DNA of 64,000 bases, taken from the NCBI GenBank assembly GCA_903813345.2, contig CAIIXF020000001.1, positions 37,667,366 through 37,731,365 of the forward strand, in the 5' to 3' direction. Position numbers and translations under genes: made by a program. The DNA is from Owenia fusiformis. Its lineage: Eukaryota > Annelida > Polychaeta > Sabellida > Oweniidae. Below the pieces are notes generated by a model that had not been told where the DNA came from, ran no database searches, and saw only the letters and a program-made list of their open reading frames with translations. Shown in pieces: positions 47,391-59,446 of this stretch (position 1 is its first letter; every line of letters starts with the position of its first letter).

Positions 47391-48414
47391 CACGCCCGGT
47401 GATCGTGAATATGGGACGGAGGGGGGGAGCAGGCAATTTCTGCTAGAAAATTCAACAAATCTGGTAAAATTATTTTTTCAAGACAGAGTTTAAGATTGAA
47501 TTGCATATTGAATAAGGGCACGGTATGATAAAATATGTTAAGTATTCTAGGATTATTTTTCAACCGATACTCTTTTAAGATATAAGATCTATTAAAAAAG
47601 GAGCAACACAACCAACGTGCAAAAGTCAAAGTTTTTGCTATAAATCAAGCAACAATGGACTACACGACCTGTAATAAATACTTGTAAGTGATGTTATCAT
47701 AACTAAATTAATGTCTTTGCTGAATTTATAAAATAAGTTTCCATATGTAAAATAAAAAATAATCGAAAATAATTAAAATGGGACGGAGGGGGGGAGGGGA
47801 CGGAGGGGGGGGAGTAATAATTCTATAAAGTGAAACAACTTCACACGAATTCTTGTATTTGAAAAATGAACTCATTAACTTAGTAAGAAACTGGATGATA
47901 TACCCCTAGAGACTGAAAAATGGGGACATTTGGAGTAAAAGGACTTAAAGTCGCGAAACATCTCTAATCATGTCTTATATACATATTGCTCCCCCCCCCT
48001 CCGTCCCCTCCCCCCTCCGTCCCAAATTCATTATTTTCGATTATTTTTTATTTCACATATGGAAACTTATTTTATAAATTCAGCAATGACATTAATTTAG
48101 TTATGATAACATCACTTACAAGTATTTATTACAGGTCGTCCAGACCATTGTTGCTTGATTTATAGCAAAAACGTTGATTTGTGCCTGTTGATGGCCTTGC
48201 GCCTTTTTTAATAGATCTCATACCTTAGATGCGTATCGTTTCAGAAAAAATCCCAGAAAACCTAACATATTCTACCATACCGTGCGCCTATCCATTTAGC
48301 AATTCAATAGTAAACTTTTTCTTGAAAAAATAAATCTTCCAGATTTGTTGAATTTCCTAGCAGAAATTGCCTGCTCCCCCCCCCTCCGTCCCATATTCAC
48401 GATCACCGGGCGTG
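47391..48414. mobile_element. Foldback element just upstream of CSE1L
   Basis: 1,024 bp. The left end CACGCCCGGTGATCGTGAAT and its exact inverse at the right end are part of inverted arms over 300 bp long, with a 5-bp flanking duplication ATAGG (47386-47390 and 48415-48419). GGGACGGAGGGGGGG-type tracts occur in each arm, twice near the centre. It begins 68 bases upstream of the CSE1L ATG, so it lies in the 5' UTR, a 5' UTR intron or the promoter. Confidence 0.9.
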
Positions 48415-48589
48415 ATAGGGGGATGTCATTATTTGCCAGATTAAATGGCCAGTAGTAACTTCCACAATCAATAGACTTTGACAATTGTTTTCAGCATAAT
48501 TTTGGTCATCGAAAATGGATATCTTCAAAACTAGACTTTCAATACCATTCTACTTTTGAAGAAGTTTTAGACCCCTTGGTGAATAATCT

Positions 48590-49325
48590 TTTCATGCAAT
48601 AAAAACCAGAAAAAGAATATCCTCTTTTGAGTAAATAGATTTAACATTTTGAAAAAAATGTTGACAAGGAGTCCCTATTAATAATTTTTCAAATTGTTTG
48701 ATTGATATTTTTATCATTATGGGTACTTCACTTGAAAGGAAACATATTGTTTTAATAAAAACCACTGTATTTATGCCCAGAAAGCACTCGTGGTAAACCT
48801 GCACATCGCTCCAAAACGCAATATGTTGACATATATTATTTTTACATTTTCAAGCTCTAGTATAAAGTCAGTGTAAATAAAAATTGTTTATTTCCGCGTA
48901 ATATCAAAGCACAATGATTAAGTTGAAAAAATAAAAATGTTTGCGCAGGATTCGAATCCGGGCCGCCTGCGTACTCAGGGAGCATTCTACCGCTGAGCTA
49001 CCAGTTTAGTACGAACAAGATGAGTAATTAAATGATACTTATTTTAAGTGTTATAATTTGGTAGTGACGTCATGTTCTAAATCTAGAAACCTTCCAAATA
49101 TCATATCGATGCCGACAATCGAAGCAATTCAAAGAACGATCTTTATAATGACACATTTATCTTGAGTATTTCAACACAAGATTTGCCCCATTTGTTCATC
49201 ATTGTATAATCTTTCATTAAGCTCAAAATCATTAAGTTCGACCCCAGAACAACCCTAGATTGCATTTCGGGCAAACAGCAGCTTTAAAGATATGACTATC
49301 TAAAATCACTGCATACTGCACATGG
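48590..49325. repeat. Copy of the 17145-17390 segment, interrupted by tRNA-like sequence
   Basis: 48590-48800 matches 17145-17345 (TCATGCAATAAAA, TTTTTCAAATTGTTTGATTG, ATGCCCAGAAAG). The match resumes at about 49285 (ATGACTATCTAAAATCAC). The intervening roughly 480 bases hold the tRNA-like sequence and are probably an insertion. Confidence 0.65.
48942..49008 (-). repeat. tRNA-derived sequence (SINE head or tRNA pseudogene)
   Basis: The minus strand has a D-arm-like GGTAGCTCAGCGGTAGAATG and a B-box GGATTCGAATCC about 30 bases later, in tRNA order and spacing, most like tRNA-Gly. The anticodon stem has mismatches and the acceptor stem does not close, so I do not call a functional tRNA. Confidence 0.5.
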
Positions 49326-49329
49326 ACCT

Positions 49330-52205
49330 TTACCATGGGTTATCCTCCAAATTTTTGAGATAAATAAACTAATGAAAACACTAACCCCCTCTATCGTCAG
49401 ATTTCTCAGAAAATTCTGGTCCAACTTAAAATGAGATTTCACACAGACTTTTGACATGTTTTCAGATAAATTGGGACCTACCTTATAAAGCCCCGATTCA
49501 CTTACCAAATACCAGATGGCACTCTAATGGGGTAGGGAAGGAGAAAAATTACTTTTAATACACAAAACCAAATCACTAACGGTAACTGCTAGTATCCTTA
49601 TGCAGGACTATATCCTTACTAGCTTCTCAAAGGTATGTGACATTCTCATTCTTTAGCTAAATCTTATTTTTTAATTCTACCAATGCAGTCAAATTGTGAA
49701 AAAAGTAGTAATAACTTAATTTGACCAAGTTTTACTTGGGCAAGGGGGTATAATGTCAAAACCATTTTGGGGTAACTTCGACATATGGGGTGACTTTGAC
49801 TCATTGTTGTTTACTTGCTCTAATTTCCGATCTTGGGGGAAGCCATGTTTTTTCTTGCATGGATTGAGATCTTGAGAGATTTTATCTTTCCAGAAATCAA
49901 ACATGGCATCAAACATCGATGTTACACTCCTTTGCCCGCCTAGCTGTGGAGGGAGTGAAACACTTCTCTAGACTATCTTGAGTCCCACAAAAATATTTCC
50001 AATGTTTTCTACAGTGGGGATCATAAAGAATTGCAAAAGCTATGAAAATTAAATGCTGTTGCACATGTAATAAATTCTTACCTCAGTGTATTCAGTGCTC
50101 TATTTTCTCCGTCTGAGTAAGTCCAAATATAGTGGAATTTGTGTCCCTAATGACAAATAAGAACTTCAAAAGTTGAAGTGGATATTCACATGTTATGCCG
50201 ACTCTTCAAATGTTGAGGTGATTTTGTCGCCCGATTGCACCGGAACGGAGGATTGGCTCCCAGAATGCAACATGACACGTGCCAGCTTTCAAAATGCTGT
50301 TCCGCCATTTTGAAACCTGTCATGAATAAATACGGCAACTGATGTTGCATTCTGGGAGTCAACCGTCCTTGGATAACAAACATGGCGATTCATGAAAACA
50401 TTCATTCGATTTGGTAGGGATTTATCCATTATTTGCAGGTATGAAGCTTTGGATTCATTTATTGTGCTACTTTAGTGAACAGGAATTGTTTTTCTACCGC
50501 TTGGGAGAGTTTGAGACACGAAACTTGGAAATTAGCTCATTGTGACAACTTGTGAACGTTGAGTTTTATTTTTGTCCCCCACTGTAATTGACCTGAAAAA
50601 TATTACTGTACTGTCAGTTGATTAACTTGGCCTTCGTGAATCTTGTCTAACTTTTAGGCTCTAATTTGGCCAAAGAATTACTACCTTTTTGTCTTAGATA
50701 TAGCCTTAGACTTTTAGGCTAGATCTAGGCAAGACAAAAAAAATTTAAAAAAATAGACCGGCAAAAATCGGAGAAAGAAGTTAGAAAAACAGAGTAGTTG
50801 TTTGATAAAGCAGCACCGAATGGGCTTGACGGTTACAATATATTGTTTTTACAAACTTGCAATACTTGTTCAAAGTTTAATATTAGAACAGTAAACAGTT
50901 ATAACGCAAAAACTTAAAATCACTCACATGTAATTTCAAAATGGCAACGTCTCGAAATATCTCGCTCCAAGTCTCGAGTCACGTGACTTTGTTTACAAAC
51001 TTGTCCAAGGAGGATCAAGGGAAAGATCAATACCCGGTGATTTCAGCGGGAAGTGGCGTTTCGTTCAGTGGATGAGCTGCGCGCGCACGCATAAATGTGA
51101 TTATCCAATATAATTAGGGGAGGGCTATTTGAAATAGTTTTTGGTCTCAGGCGCGACCCAGGGCTGTTGTCTTAAGGACATTTCGTTGAAAATGAGCCAT
51201 TCTGCTGATAATTGGTAAGAGTTTGCGATCTTATAATGTATAACTGTTACTCAGACACATATTTTGACACGATTCTGTTGGAAATAAGCTTTGAACCGAG
51301 AGATATTCACGATTGATATGCACATTTTTGATTGTGCCATTGCTTTTCCATTGCACAATCCATGTATTGATAGAAGAAACATTAATAATGCAGATTGGTT
51401 TACCTTCAATACATGGCAGACACTACATATCGGTCTATTAATACCAGTTTGTGCCTTAAATAGTTTTATATTTCCATCCACGGCCTGGAGCCTGGGTGTG
51501 TTTGTCTCTTATGTGTATGCTTGTGCATGGACTTCTAATCACTAGCAGAATTTAACATGATGCAAACTCGACATTATAACTCATGCTGTAACATTTTGAC
51601 TTCGCTGGAAAACAATAGGAATTATTTTTCTTGCCAATCAATCATGAATCACAATCAAAATTTCAGAATGAGCAATCAGGCAATGATCCAAATCAAGTTA
51701 TAACATTATATGATATTCAGCAAGAAGTCCGGTAGAAATACAGAATATTTAAACATCAAAGCTGAAAGTTAAAATCTAATCTGTCAATTTTCTGTCTGCA
51801 AAAGAGCGTTTACATTTGACACAATAACAGACTGAGGCTTTGAAATCTAGGATTCCCCAGGAAAATATGACGTCATACTAATTAGCATAAGGATTTCCCT
51901 ATTGGTTTGGGTCGAGCCTTGTTCGAAAACACAATCCATAAATACATGCTAATTTCTAAGGAGATAGGAAGTGTATAACGTGTTTATCGATTTTGTTTAA
52001 ATATTTAATCAATTATCAAATTGTTTAAGTGGATAAAGTGGTCACACTTGCTTCAATTCATAGCGAACTCGACGGATAGAAACTGACCGAATTCCCGATA
52101 TCCTACCCCGTATTACTGTAGGCTATAAGCACAGTGACCTACAGAGGGCGCTATCACAAACAAGTACTGCACGAACCGATAAATTCCCGGGTATTGTAAC
52201 GCCCT
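49330..52205. other. Non-coding region between CSE1L and profilin
   Basis: No exon recognised. It holds a short MITE at 50244-50371. At 50930-51010 a stretch with AAAATGGCAACGTCTCG and GTCACGTGAC (an E-box-like CACGTG) could belong to the CSE1L promoter; that assignment is a guess from position. Confidence 0.4.
50244..50371. mobile_element. Short MITE, GGATTGGCTCCCAG family, copy 1
   Basis: About 128 bp. GGAGGATTGGCTCCCAGAAT then GCAACAT at the left is mirrored by ATGTTGCATTCTGGGAGTCA at the right. Related to 52206-52508. Confidence 0.7.
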
Positions 52206-52508
52206 TGGGAGGATTGGCTCCCAGGATCGAAACTCGATATTTTCCAACAATGAAAACGTCGAAATGTCGTTATTTTCTGAAATTAAAACCGACTATAAAT
52301 TCAAAATAAACAGTTCAAAAGATTCGAACCAATATCTCGATCATTTCTTGTGAGTTTTGGAATTTTTCGTTTGGAAATAAGACCAAAATTCACGATTTAA
52401 ATGTTGAAGTGAGCAAAATGGCGGCTGTTTGAATTCGAATTTTGTATTACGACATACCCATATATGGGACAGAATATCGGTGGTGCACTCTGGGAGCCAA
52501 TCCTCCTT
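52206..52508. mobile_element. MITE, GGATTGGCTCCCAG family, copy 2, next to profilin gene
   Basis: The left end GGGAGGATTGGCTCCCAG is mirrored by CTGGGAGCCAATCCTCC. It ends about 55 bases upstream of the profilin ATG at 52563, so it probably lies in that gene's promoter or 5' UTR. Confidence 0.7.
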
Positions 52509-52562
52509 GAAACTTGTCTGAGATTTTCTTACGTTTGAATGACTGATTATAGGTGTATTATT

Positions 52563-52982
52563 ATGTCAAATAAAATTGATGACAGCATCGGGGAATGGCA
52601 AAACTACATAGATAATATACTTATGGCTAGGGGAGGGGTGTCTAGAGCAGCAATCCATGGAATAATAGACGGTAAAAGATGGGCAACAACGCCTGACTTT
52701 GGAGAAATATCCCTCTCTGAGATTCAATCATGTATTGATGGATTTATTGAACCCGAAAAATTACAAACTGAGGGTATACGTATTGCAGGAGAGGCATTTT
52801 CTTTTGTCAAGATGGATATGACTGATAGCTACATTTATTGTAAAAATCCAAAGACAGGATGCATGATTTGCAAATGTAAGAAATGTATTATATTTAGTCA
52901 ACACGATGACCCTAACATTATAGGACATTGCAGTGCCACCACGTTATATTTAGCTGATTTTTTGAAAAGTTTCGGCTGCTGA
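52563..52982 (+). CDS. Profilin-like protein, single exon
   Basis: 139 codons, the usual profilin length. Profilins bind G-actin and proline-rich ligands in the cytoplasm (family knowledge). The N-terminal helix motif W-QNYIDNIL, then AAIHGIIDGKRWATT and SEIQSCIDGF, match the family's pattern W..YID..L / AI.G.DG..WA. The C-terminal helix is ATTLYLADFLKSFGC. I prefer ATG 52563 (MSNKIDDSIGEW) over the in-frame ATG 52539, because it gives the standard length. A possible acceptor (GATTATAG) lies just before 52551, so a 5' UTR intron is possible. Unusual: a cysteine cluster in the middle (GCMICKCKKC). Sequence is divergent from vertebrate profilins. It is convergent with the second profilin-like gene at 55499. 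Confidence 0.82.
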   Translation: MSNKIDDSIGEWQNYIDNILMARGGVSRAAIHGIIDGKRWATTPDFGEISLSEIQSCIDGFIEPEKLQTEGIRIAGEAFSFVKMDMTDSYIYCKNPKTGCMICKCKKCIIFSQHDDPNIIGHCSATTLYLADFLKSFGC

Positions 52983-55498
52983 TTAATTTATCCAAGGCCT
53001 AATAAAAGATACATTTACGACCTTGAACAAGCATTATCATCACTCTCTTGACTTAGACGATGTCCCGGGGATACGCCCCCCCCCCACCGGATACGCCCCG
53101 CACCCCTACATAGTGTTCGTCTGACAAACCGATTTTGGAAAGATGACTGTTTCAATAAACCAACTTTGAATCAGTTACGCGTTCAACTGACAAAAACACA
53201 AAGGATGACAATAGAGAAAACTGATTCTTGAAGATGAACTCAATTTTCTCCTGCTGTTTACGTTACCAGCGACAAAAATCGAAGAACACTTTTAATACGA
53301 ATAACAAGTTTATTGTAATGAGTACAATAGGTAACATTTGGAATATTTGCACATGAGTTAATAGCTTTACTGTAACATTTAAGGGATATTTACATTTGAG
53401 CTTTATCTTCCGTTTTTGCTAAACTTGTATAGGCCTTCACAATGGCATGGATTTACACAAGTAGTATATTAGCCGCTTGTCGGATATTTCTGATGATCCT
53501 AAGCAGTGGATACATATACCCAAAATTTCTTGTATACCCCATGATTTCAATTAGTTTATTAACATTGGGGTTGTTATTTTTTATGATGACCAAAATTGAT
53601 TTTATTCCGTAAACGGCTACATCACTGAATAATTTGGGTAGATATGTGCAGCATGGCCAATTTTGGCTTTGGGTATACACTGGCCAATCTGAGAGGAAAA
53701 ACATGGAATAATTATTAAAGAAGCCACATTTTTTAGGTCAAAATTCAGTTTTCTAGAAAAAATGGTATTAAATTAGTTGAAATCGTTTGCCGGGGCCTTG
53801 GACAAATCCCTGGAAAAGTGGATTTTCTAGTCAATTTTAATATTTCGAGAAATTTTGTCCTTACAAACTCAAGAGAGGAATTAAACATGGATATCTTCAA
53901 TCTTGGGAAATTTCAGTGACATTATGGAAAATATGGCCAAAAGGGGGTCTTTGGCGCGGCACAAAAGATATATTGGAGTGAAACCCCCGGGGCCATGATC
54001 GCCACGCCACGGAGTACTTTCACTCCATTACATATATACCTTACATTTGTTGTTCATGACTGAGCAACCCAAATTGCTTATTACATGGGCTTTCAAGAGA
54101 TTTTATGTTATTTGTTTTTATTTGTCTTTCCTAATTATTAATGGTTTAGATGTTAATAAGGTACTTTCAAAAATATACTAAACAATTACAATTAGACAAA
54201 CAGAGTATCTTATTCATTTCTAGGGGTTGGGTATAGTCGAGTGACTTTTAAGCAGCCGAGTATAACAGATACGATTTTGACAAGACGTGCATTTACATTG
54301 AGATAAAATGTATGTTTTTTGTGATGATATTCAAAAGATTTATTTAAATTTATCGAAGAAACATTGGCATTTTTAAGCAGTTGGTATGTTAAATGTCCTT
54401 TCTCCTAGATTAGCAATGTTTGCTAGGGCTGTTGTAACGTATGTTGTATCTTGGAGCTTCAAATTCAATATGGCAACAATCCAACTGATAGTGCAATAAT
54501 TTACTAAAAACTGCATCAGAATCAAAGAGTGGTCGATTTTGATTTATCGATATTCGAAAGCCTGTTATCTCAGAAAAGCTAAAAACATATAGTTTTTAAA
54601 GTATATTTGTACTTCTCATTGAAAAAACGATAAATATTTGCAGCAAACCATTTGGTTAGAATTCAAAAAAAGTCACGATGCCTTATTAGTAGTACTTCTC
54701 ATTTTGATAGCTTAACGACGGCAAGCAATATACAGAATTATGTTAGGCAAGGAAAACATACACTAAGGTCGATAAAAATACTTTTTAAATAAAGATGGCA
54801 TACTGATTGATCTGTGTTTATTATTTATAATAAGATAATATTTGATTCTGGTGCTGCCATCTTTATATCGGCCCAAAACCAATGAAAAACAGCTGTTCTG
54901 CACCCTCACTCAAAAAGGCACCACAGAGGCTGAGGGTAACGTCGGTACCAATTCGGTACGGTAATGGACATTTACTGGTAGTGGAAATTATTAACCGGCT
55001 TCCGGCGATGATAGCTCGTGAGGAATGAAATAACATCTATCTTTATTTAAGGCATAAATTAGTTGTTATCACTTGCGCCTGGTTGCTTTTCTTCGTTTAA
55101 ATGACGAAATAAGAATAAACTCCGATATTTTGAAAAATGTGAGTGTAGATCCCATTCTACGTTTTTTGATGGAGTGGAATTGATAAATTTATTTTATTTT
55201 CCTGGGGACCTCAATAAAGATAAACGTATTAATTAATTTGATGATAAGAGTCCAGTTTTAGCTGAGAAAACACTTGTGATCAAAGAGACTATCAAAAATC
55301 AGTTTCAGCTCCATGTCATATATATCTTTATAAAAACAGAAGTACGTAATATATATATATATATATGACTGAGTTCTATTCTATCATTTAATTTAATCAA
55401 CAATTGACTGGTGAAATCATTTGTACATAGCTGTTGTTTTTGAATGGAATTAATAGGGCCGACACTTGTTTAACATATATTATATAGCCTATCATCTA
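52983..55498. other. Intergenic region between two profilin-like genes
   Basis: No gene seen. An 83-codon minus-strand frame (53453-53704) has no recognisable features. A short C-rich run lies near 53078-53088 and an (AT)n microsatellite near 55349-55368. Confidence 0.5.
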
Positions 55499-56065
55499 TT
55501 AAAGTCCCTTTTGAATAAAAAAGTCTCCAAGTTCCATGACGACCTGGTTACATTTTTCAAGTTTATTATTGTCTTTATGGATAGCAACTACGAGTAACTT
55601 CCTAGTTTTGCAAAGTGATAGGCCCTGAAGTAAGCCTGGGACCCCCGTCTTCGCTAAAATACCATGTAATCCATCAGCCATGACTACTTTGTAGTGTTTA
55701 TCGAACACAGTCACGCCATCTTTATATGCTTTATCAGGCCATCTGAATTTGTCTAATATGTCCAAGAACTCTTCAGCAGAGAGGAAAAAATTGTCAGTTG
55801 CTGCCAGACGAAACCCCTCTAAGTCATAGATTGCCGCTTTATCAATGATAGCAGAACCTAGTAATATATCAGTTATGTAACTTTCCCACGACTGGACGTA
55901 CCTAAAGTCATTTTCACGGTTCATATCTGGTATTTCATATTCAGTAACGAACGCCGCACCATTATTTGTAGATGTTGTCTCCTCTTTCGGTTTCTTTGGT
56001 AGATCGGCCTGGACGTTTTTCATTGTTTTTCGAGTGATAATCTCACCGTGTAGGCGCTGGTCCAT
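55499..56065 (-). CDS. Profilin-like protein with N-terminal extension
   Basis: 188 codons. Residues 59-188 carry the profilin fold: SWESYITDILLGSAIIDKAA, then YDLEGFRLAAT, ..LSAEEFLDILDKF, a central VVMADGLHG strand, and a C-terminal helix VVMELGDFFIQKGL. Residues 1-58 are a polar, lysine/proline-containing extension (PKKPKEE) absent from ordinary profilins, which are about 125-140 residues. The start could instead be the internal Met (MNRENDFRYVQSW, about 48 residues in), or an upstream exon could be spliced on. It shares only the family pattern with the neighbour at 52563, so if it is a tandem duplicate it is an old one. Confidence 0.72.
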   Translation of the reverse strand: MDQRLHGEIITRKTMKNVQADLPKKPKEETTSTNNGAAFVTEYEIPDMNRENDFRYVQSWESYITDILLGSAIIDKAAIYDLEGFRLAATDNFFLSAEEFLDILDKFRWPDKAYKDGVTVFDKHYKVVMADGLHGILAKTGVPGLLQGLSLCKTRKLLVVAIHKDNNKLEKCNQVVMELGDFFIQKGL

Positions 56066-58109
56066 TTTGTCTTTCTGGTTCTCTAGCAGTATTTACTTAA
56101 GATACAGAACGTATACTCGTGGACCTTTACCATCAACAGTGAGTCCTCTGGATCACAGCCTGGCGCCTGGGTTGTTGTTCTATGTCTTACCCTCTCTTCA
56201 GTGCCTGAGGCAAGATTAAGGGATGAGAATAAAGAGCCCAGATCATTCAATTTGTGACCAAAATGTTCCTTCGGTAATATTACTGATGGTCGACAATTTA
56301 CAAGGGCTGCCAAGTATTAGTAAATCCACTATTATATATCTTCCAATGTCGTTCAATTACATGATCATGTCCTTGTTTGAATAAGTGAAGAGGGATATTA
56401 AGCTATTATTCCCTTTCATGTAATTGATTCACTTTTGTTCTTTCGGAACTTCCAAAGATTAGTTAACCTATGTACGAATATATACAAGGAATAAGACAGC
56501 CGAGTTATCGTCAGTAATATTGCAGTATAATTCCTGATTATCTGTCTGTCTGTTGTCGTTATGATATCAGTACTTATTCATACTGTATTGTTTGTTTATT
56601 AAGGTACAGTTCGTTCATTTCCAATAACTTAACATTTTGAATTTAAATGACTTTCAATTGTTGGTAGCATGTACTGTTTTATGAATGCAAACTGAAAAGT
56701 ATTTATGCAAATATAGAACCCGTCGAGTTTGAATGGATTAAACTCTTGTTAAAGAGGTACCTGTTTAAGAATTATTGATCTTATTCAGGCTAGCCAGCAT
56801 TTCTATTGTCATCGGTAATACAATAATTTGTTTGGCAAATACCCTTACGTTTATCAGTGGTTTCCAAGTCCCAAAGCCATTTATCTCCCACAATGCATTA
56901 GGGGAACAAAGCAGGTCGAATTGTAAATCAAGATTCTTGGCTATTTCTGTACGATAGTTGCAAAAATTATACTTTAAAAAATATGAACTTTCTGAAAATT
57001 GATATATTTCATTACTTATGTTTTGCAAGCTCTCATACATTATCTCTCGCAGAATGCAAATGCATTTTTTGAAATGTCCAATATTTAATCTAATTGTAAT
57101 TTTAAGGAGCCTCCTAATATTTATAATCCATGTTGATCCTCATCTCAAGTACTCGTAATCACAACATGTACTTAACCTGATATTCTTTATCAACCGTAAT
57201 ATGTTTTTGTATACATATGTAGTCATAATATTATCTCAATTTGACGTATGTTAACACAGTGCGGTTTTTTAAAAAAGGGGATTACCCTTTCAGACAGTTT
57301 TCTTACTTTTTATGTCGTAGGTCACTCTCTTCGAGAGCCATGTTAGATTTTGAAACTTATCAAAATCAAATAGCTTTTGCAGGAAGTAAGCCGTAGGATA
57401 TCGACGTAACGTAACCAGCAACCGTTTAAATAGGTAATGCACAGCTTTTTATTAACGGGTAAAACATGTTTTTCAATTATTCACACAATGTGTTACAAAT
57501 GCATGAACATCGAAATAATAATCAGGTCATCTTTCATGTCATGCAAACATATAGCACCATCTTGATTCAAAGATTGTGAATTTTGACTAAAGGAATGCAC
57601 CAGTAGAACCAGAGCATAGGCCGATATAACATTGGTCAGTGACCAGTATTGTGACATGAATTATAAGTAAAATTATCCATTTTAATCAAGGAGTTGAGAG
57701 GGTTACTATTTTTATTACAATTACAATTGGGATACTAGAAGGGAATCTCCTGGACAAGATATGAAATATACAAGTTGTTAGAACCAAACTGTCACAATAT
57801 TATTCGGATCCATGAGATCTGTCAACACTTGGATCAGATAGATATCTATAGGATATTGGATAACGTTAGTTAAACGTGCTTAGATTTTTCATTTCTTGGA
57901 TCACTAATCAAGCAAATAATTTCATTGGCCAAAAAGATGGACGCAATAATTTAAAATTGATACAGTCGTTTTACTTAAGTCTCTTTATTTATCTAATTGC
58001 AAACACGATTTTAAATACATATTAAGCATTGCGTTTTCAATTAATTTCACTCACTCTAAATGGTTTGCAGATACTACTTTGAAATGTTACAAACATAAGT
58101 ATACCAAGT
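56066..58109. other. Non-coding region, no gene recognised
   Basis: Two minus-strand frames (56083-56313 and 56765-57040, 76 and 91 codons) are open but have no domain I recognise and no clear splice context. I leave them uncalled. Confidence 0.4.
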
Positions 58110-59335
58110 ATGGATCCGAACCACAAGAAGATACTGATCAAAAACAGAGTGGCGTTGATAGATTTAGACGTCAACGAAGAGTTCATCGGCAATCTTAAAG
58201 CAAATGGGGTTTTGTCAAGAAATATGGTAGAAGACATAGAGGTACTATTGAAAGATGATCAGTAATTTAGTTTCATTTTTTTGTCTTAACCAAAACCAAG
58301 TTTTACTTGACGTCTAGAGATAGTGTGACTATTGGTAATTGGCATCGTTTCAAATGCATCAATTTTCCAAAAGGAAAGATGAATTAAAAATTATGCATAT
58401 AAACATAATAGATAGATATTTTTTTACAAGTTATGCGCTAAGGGCCACGCCCATTATTCAGCTATATGACAGGCAATGAGGTGGATGAATTTCATGCTCT
58501 CCAACAGAAAATATTCATCCTCACGCAATTTATAGCACTCGGAATTTTCTATTTTAAATCTGTTGAATTTTTATCAATTTAAAAGTGATAAATTTTTATT
58601 TAGTGAAAGAATCATTGCTCGATTATAGGTAGAACAACGGCGATCCAGAAAGGCCGGTGTGTTCTTAGATATTTTGGAACGAAGGGGTGAAAATGCATTC
58701 GATGAATTCTATGAAGCGCTTATAAAGACTGAACAAGGTCACCTAGCAGACATTCTGAAGCCGGATATGGCTGCATCACGGAAATCCGAACAACTTGCAA
58801 GAATTGCAGGCAATAAATCTGCATTACCACAATCAAATTCAACGGGACGCCATTTTCAGTCAAGCACGGTTCAGAGTATGAACGGACAACATATACATTA
58901 CCCATCAGAGGATTTCAACGTCCGTTCTTCCATACCAGTTGAAGATGAGGAATTACCCAGTGGTAAGCATCAGACAGTATAGTACACCTTGTACACTACC
59001 TTTCAGTATACTAAACAAGGATAGTGTAGTCCAGAAACGCTAGAAGTCACACTTTAGTAACCATCTTTAATATGTTCCGCCACATTCACTTTTCAAATGG
59101 TATGATTCATTTGATTACGAAAATGCTGTTTGCTATAAACGTTTTTTTAGGATTATTGTATGTGTTTAGAATTGTATTGACAATTATATGAAGATGTCAC
59201 GAGGCTATCGTATTTTCAGAGTGGCCACCCAAGAACTGGGATCCGTATAAAGAAATAGAACAAATGAAAGTCATGGGGCATCCGTCTGACTGGCCGACGA
59301 AAGTTCACGATCGTTTTGTTGGAAATAGTAAAGAG
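58110..59335 (+). CDS. CARD-domain protein, 5' exons (possible initiator caspase)
   Basis: Three exons with consistent phases: 58110-58241 (phase 0 end), 58629-58962 (phase 1 end) and 59220-59335. Residues 1-90 form a CARD: MDPNHKKILIKNRVALIDL, then EEFIGNLKANGVLSRNMVED, then (V)EQRRSRKAGVFLDILERR and AFDEFYEALIKTEQGHLADI. The pattern (NGVLS...IE, FLDIL.RRG..AF..F) is closest to CARDs of caspase-2, caspase-9 and CRADD. Residues after about 90 are a polar linker. Exon 3 is rich in W and P (WPPKNWDPYKEIEQ) and not recognised. No caspase catalytic QACRG exon is seen before 64000; the gene may continue beyond the window. A CARD adaptor or a gene fragment is equally possible. Confidence 0.65.
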
Positions 59336-59446
59336 GTAATCGTTTACGAATCTCTGGGTACCAATTTTTACGATCAAATCAAATTATAACATATTCAAAG
59401 AAGACACCCGCCATGGTGAAGATTCAATAGACCAAATTAAGAATTA

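Noticed and set aside
48942-49008. Functional tRNA-Gly gene on the minus strand
   Set aside because: Anticodon stem mismatches and no closing acceptor stem.
53453-53704. 83-codon minus-strand frame between the profilins
   Set aside because: No domain features; hydrophobic composition follows local AT content.
56765-57040. 91-codon minus-strand frame
   Set aside because: Open but unrecognised, with no splice signals supporting it as an exon and no similarity to its neighbours.
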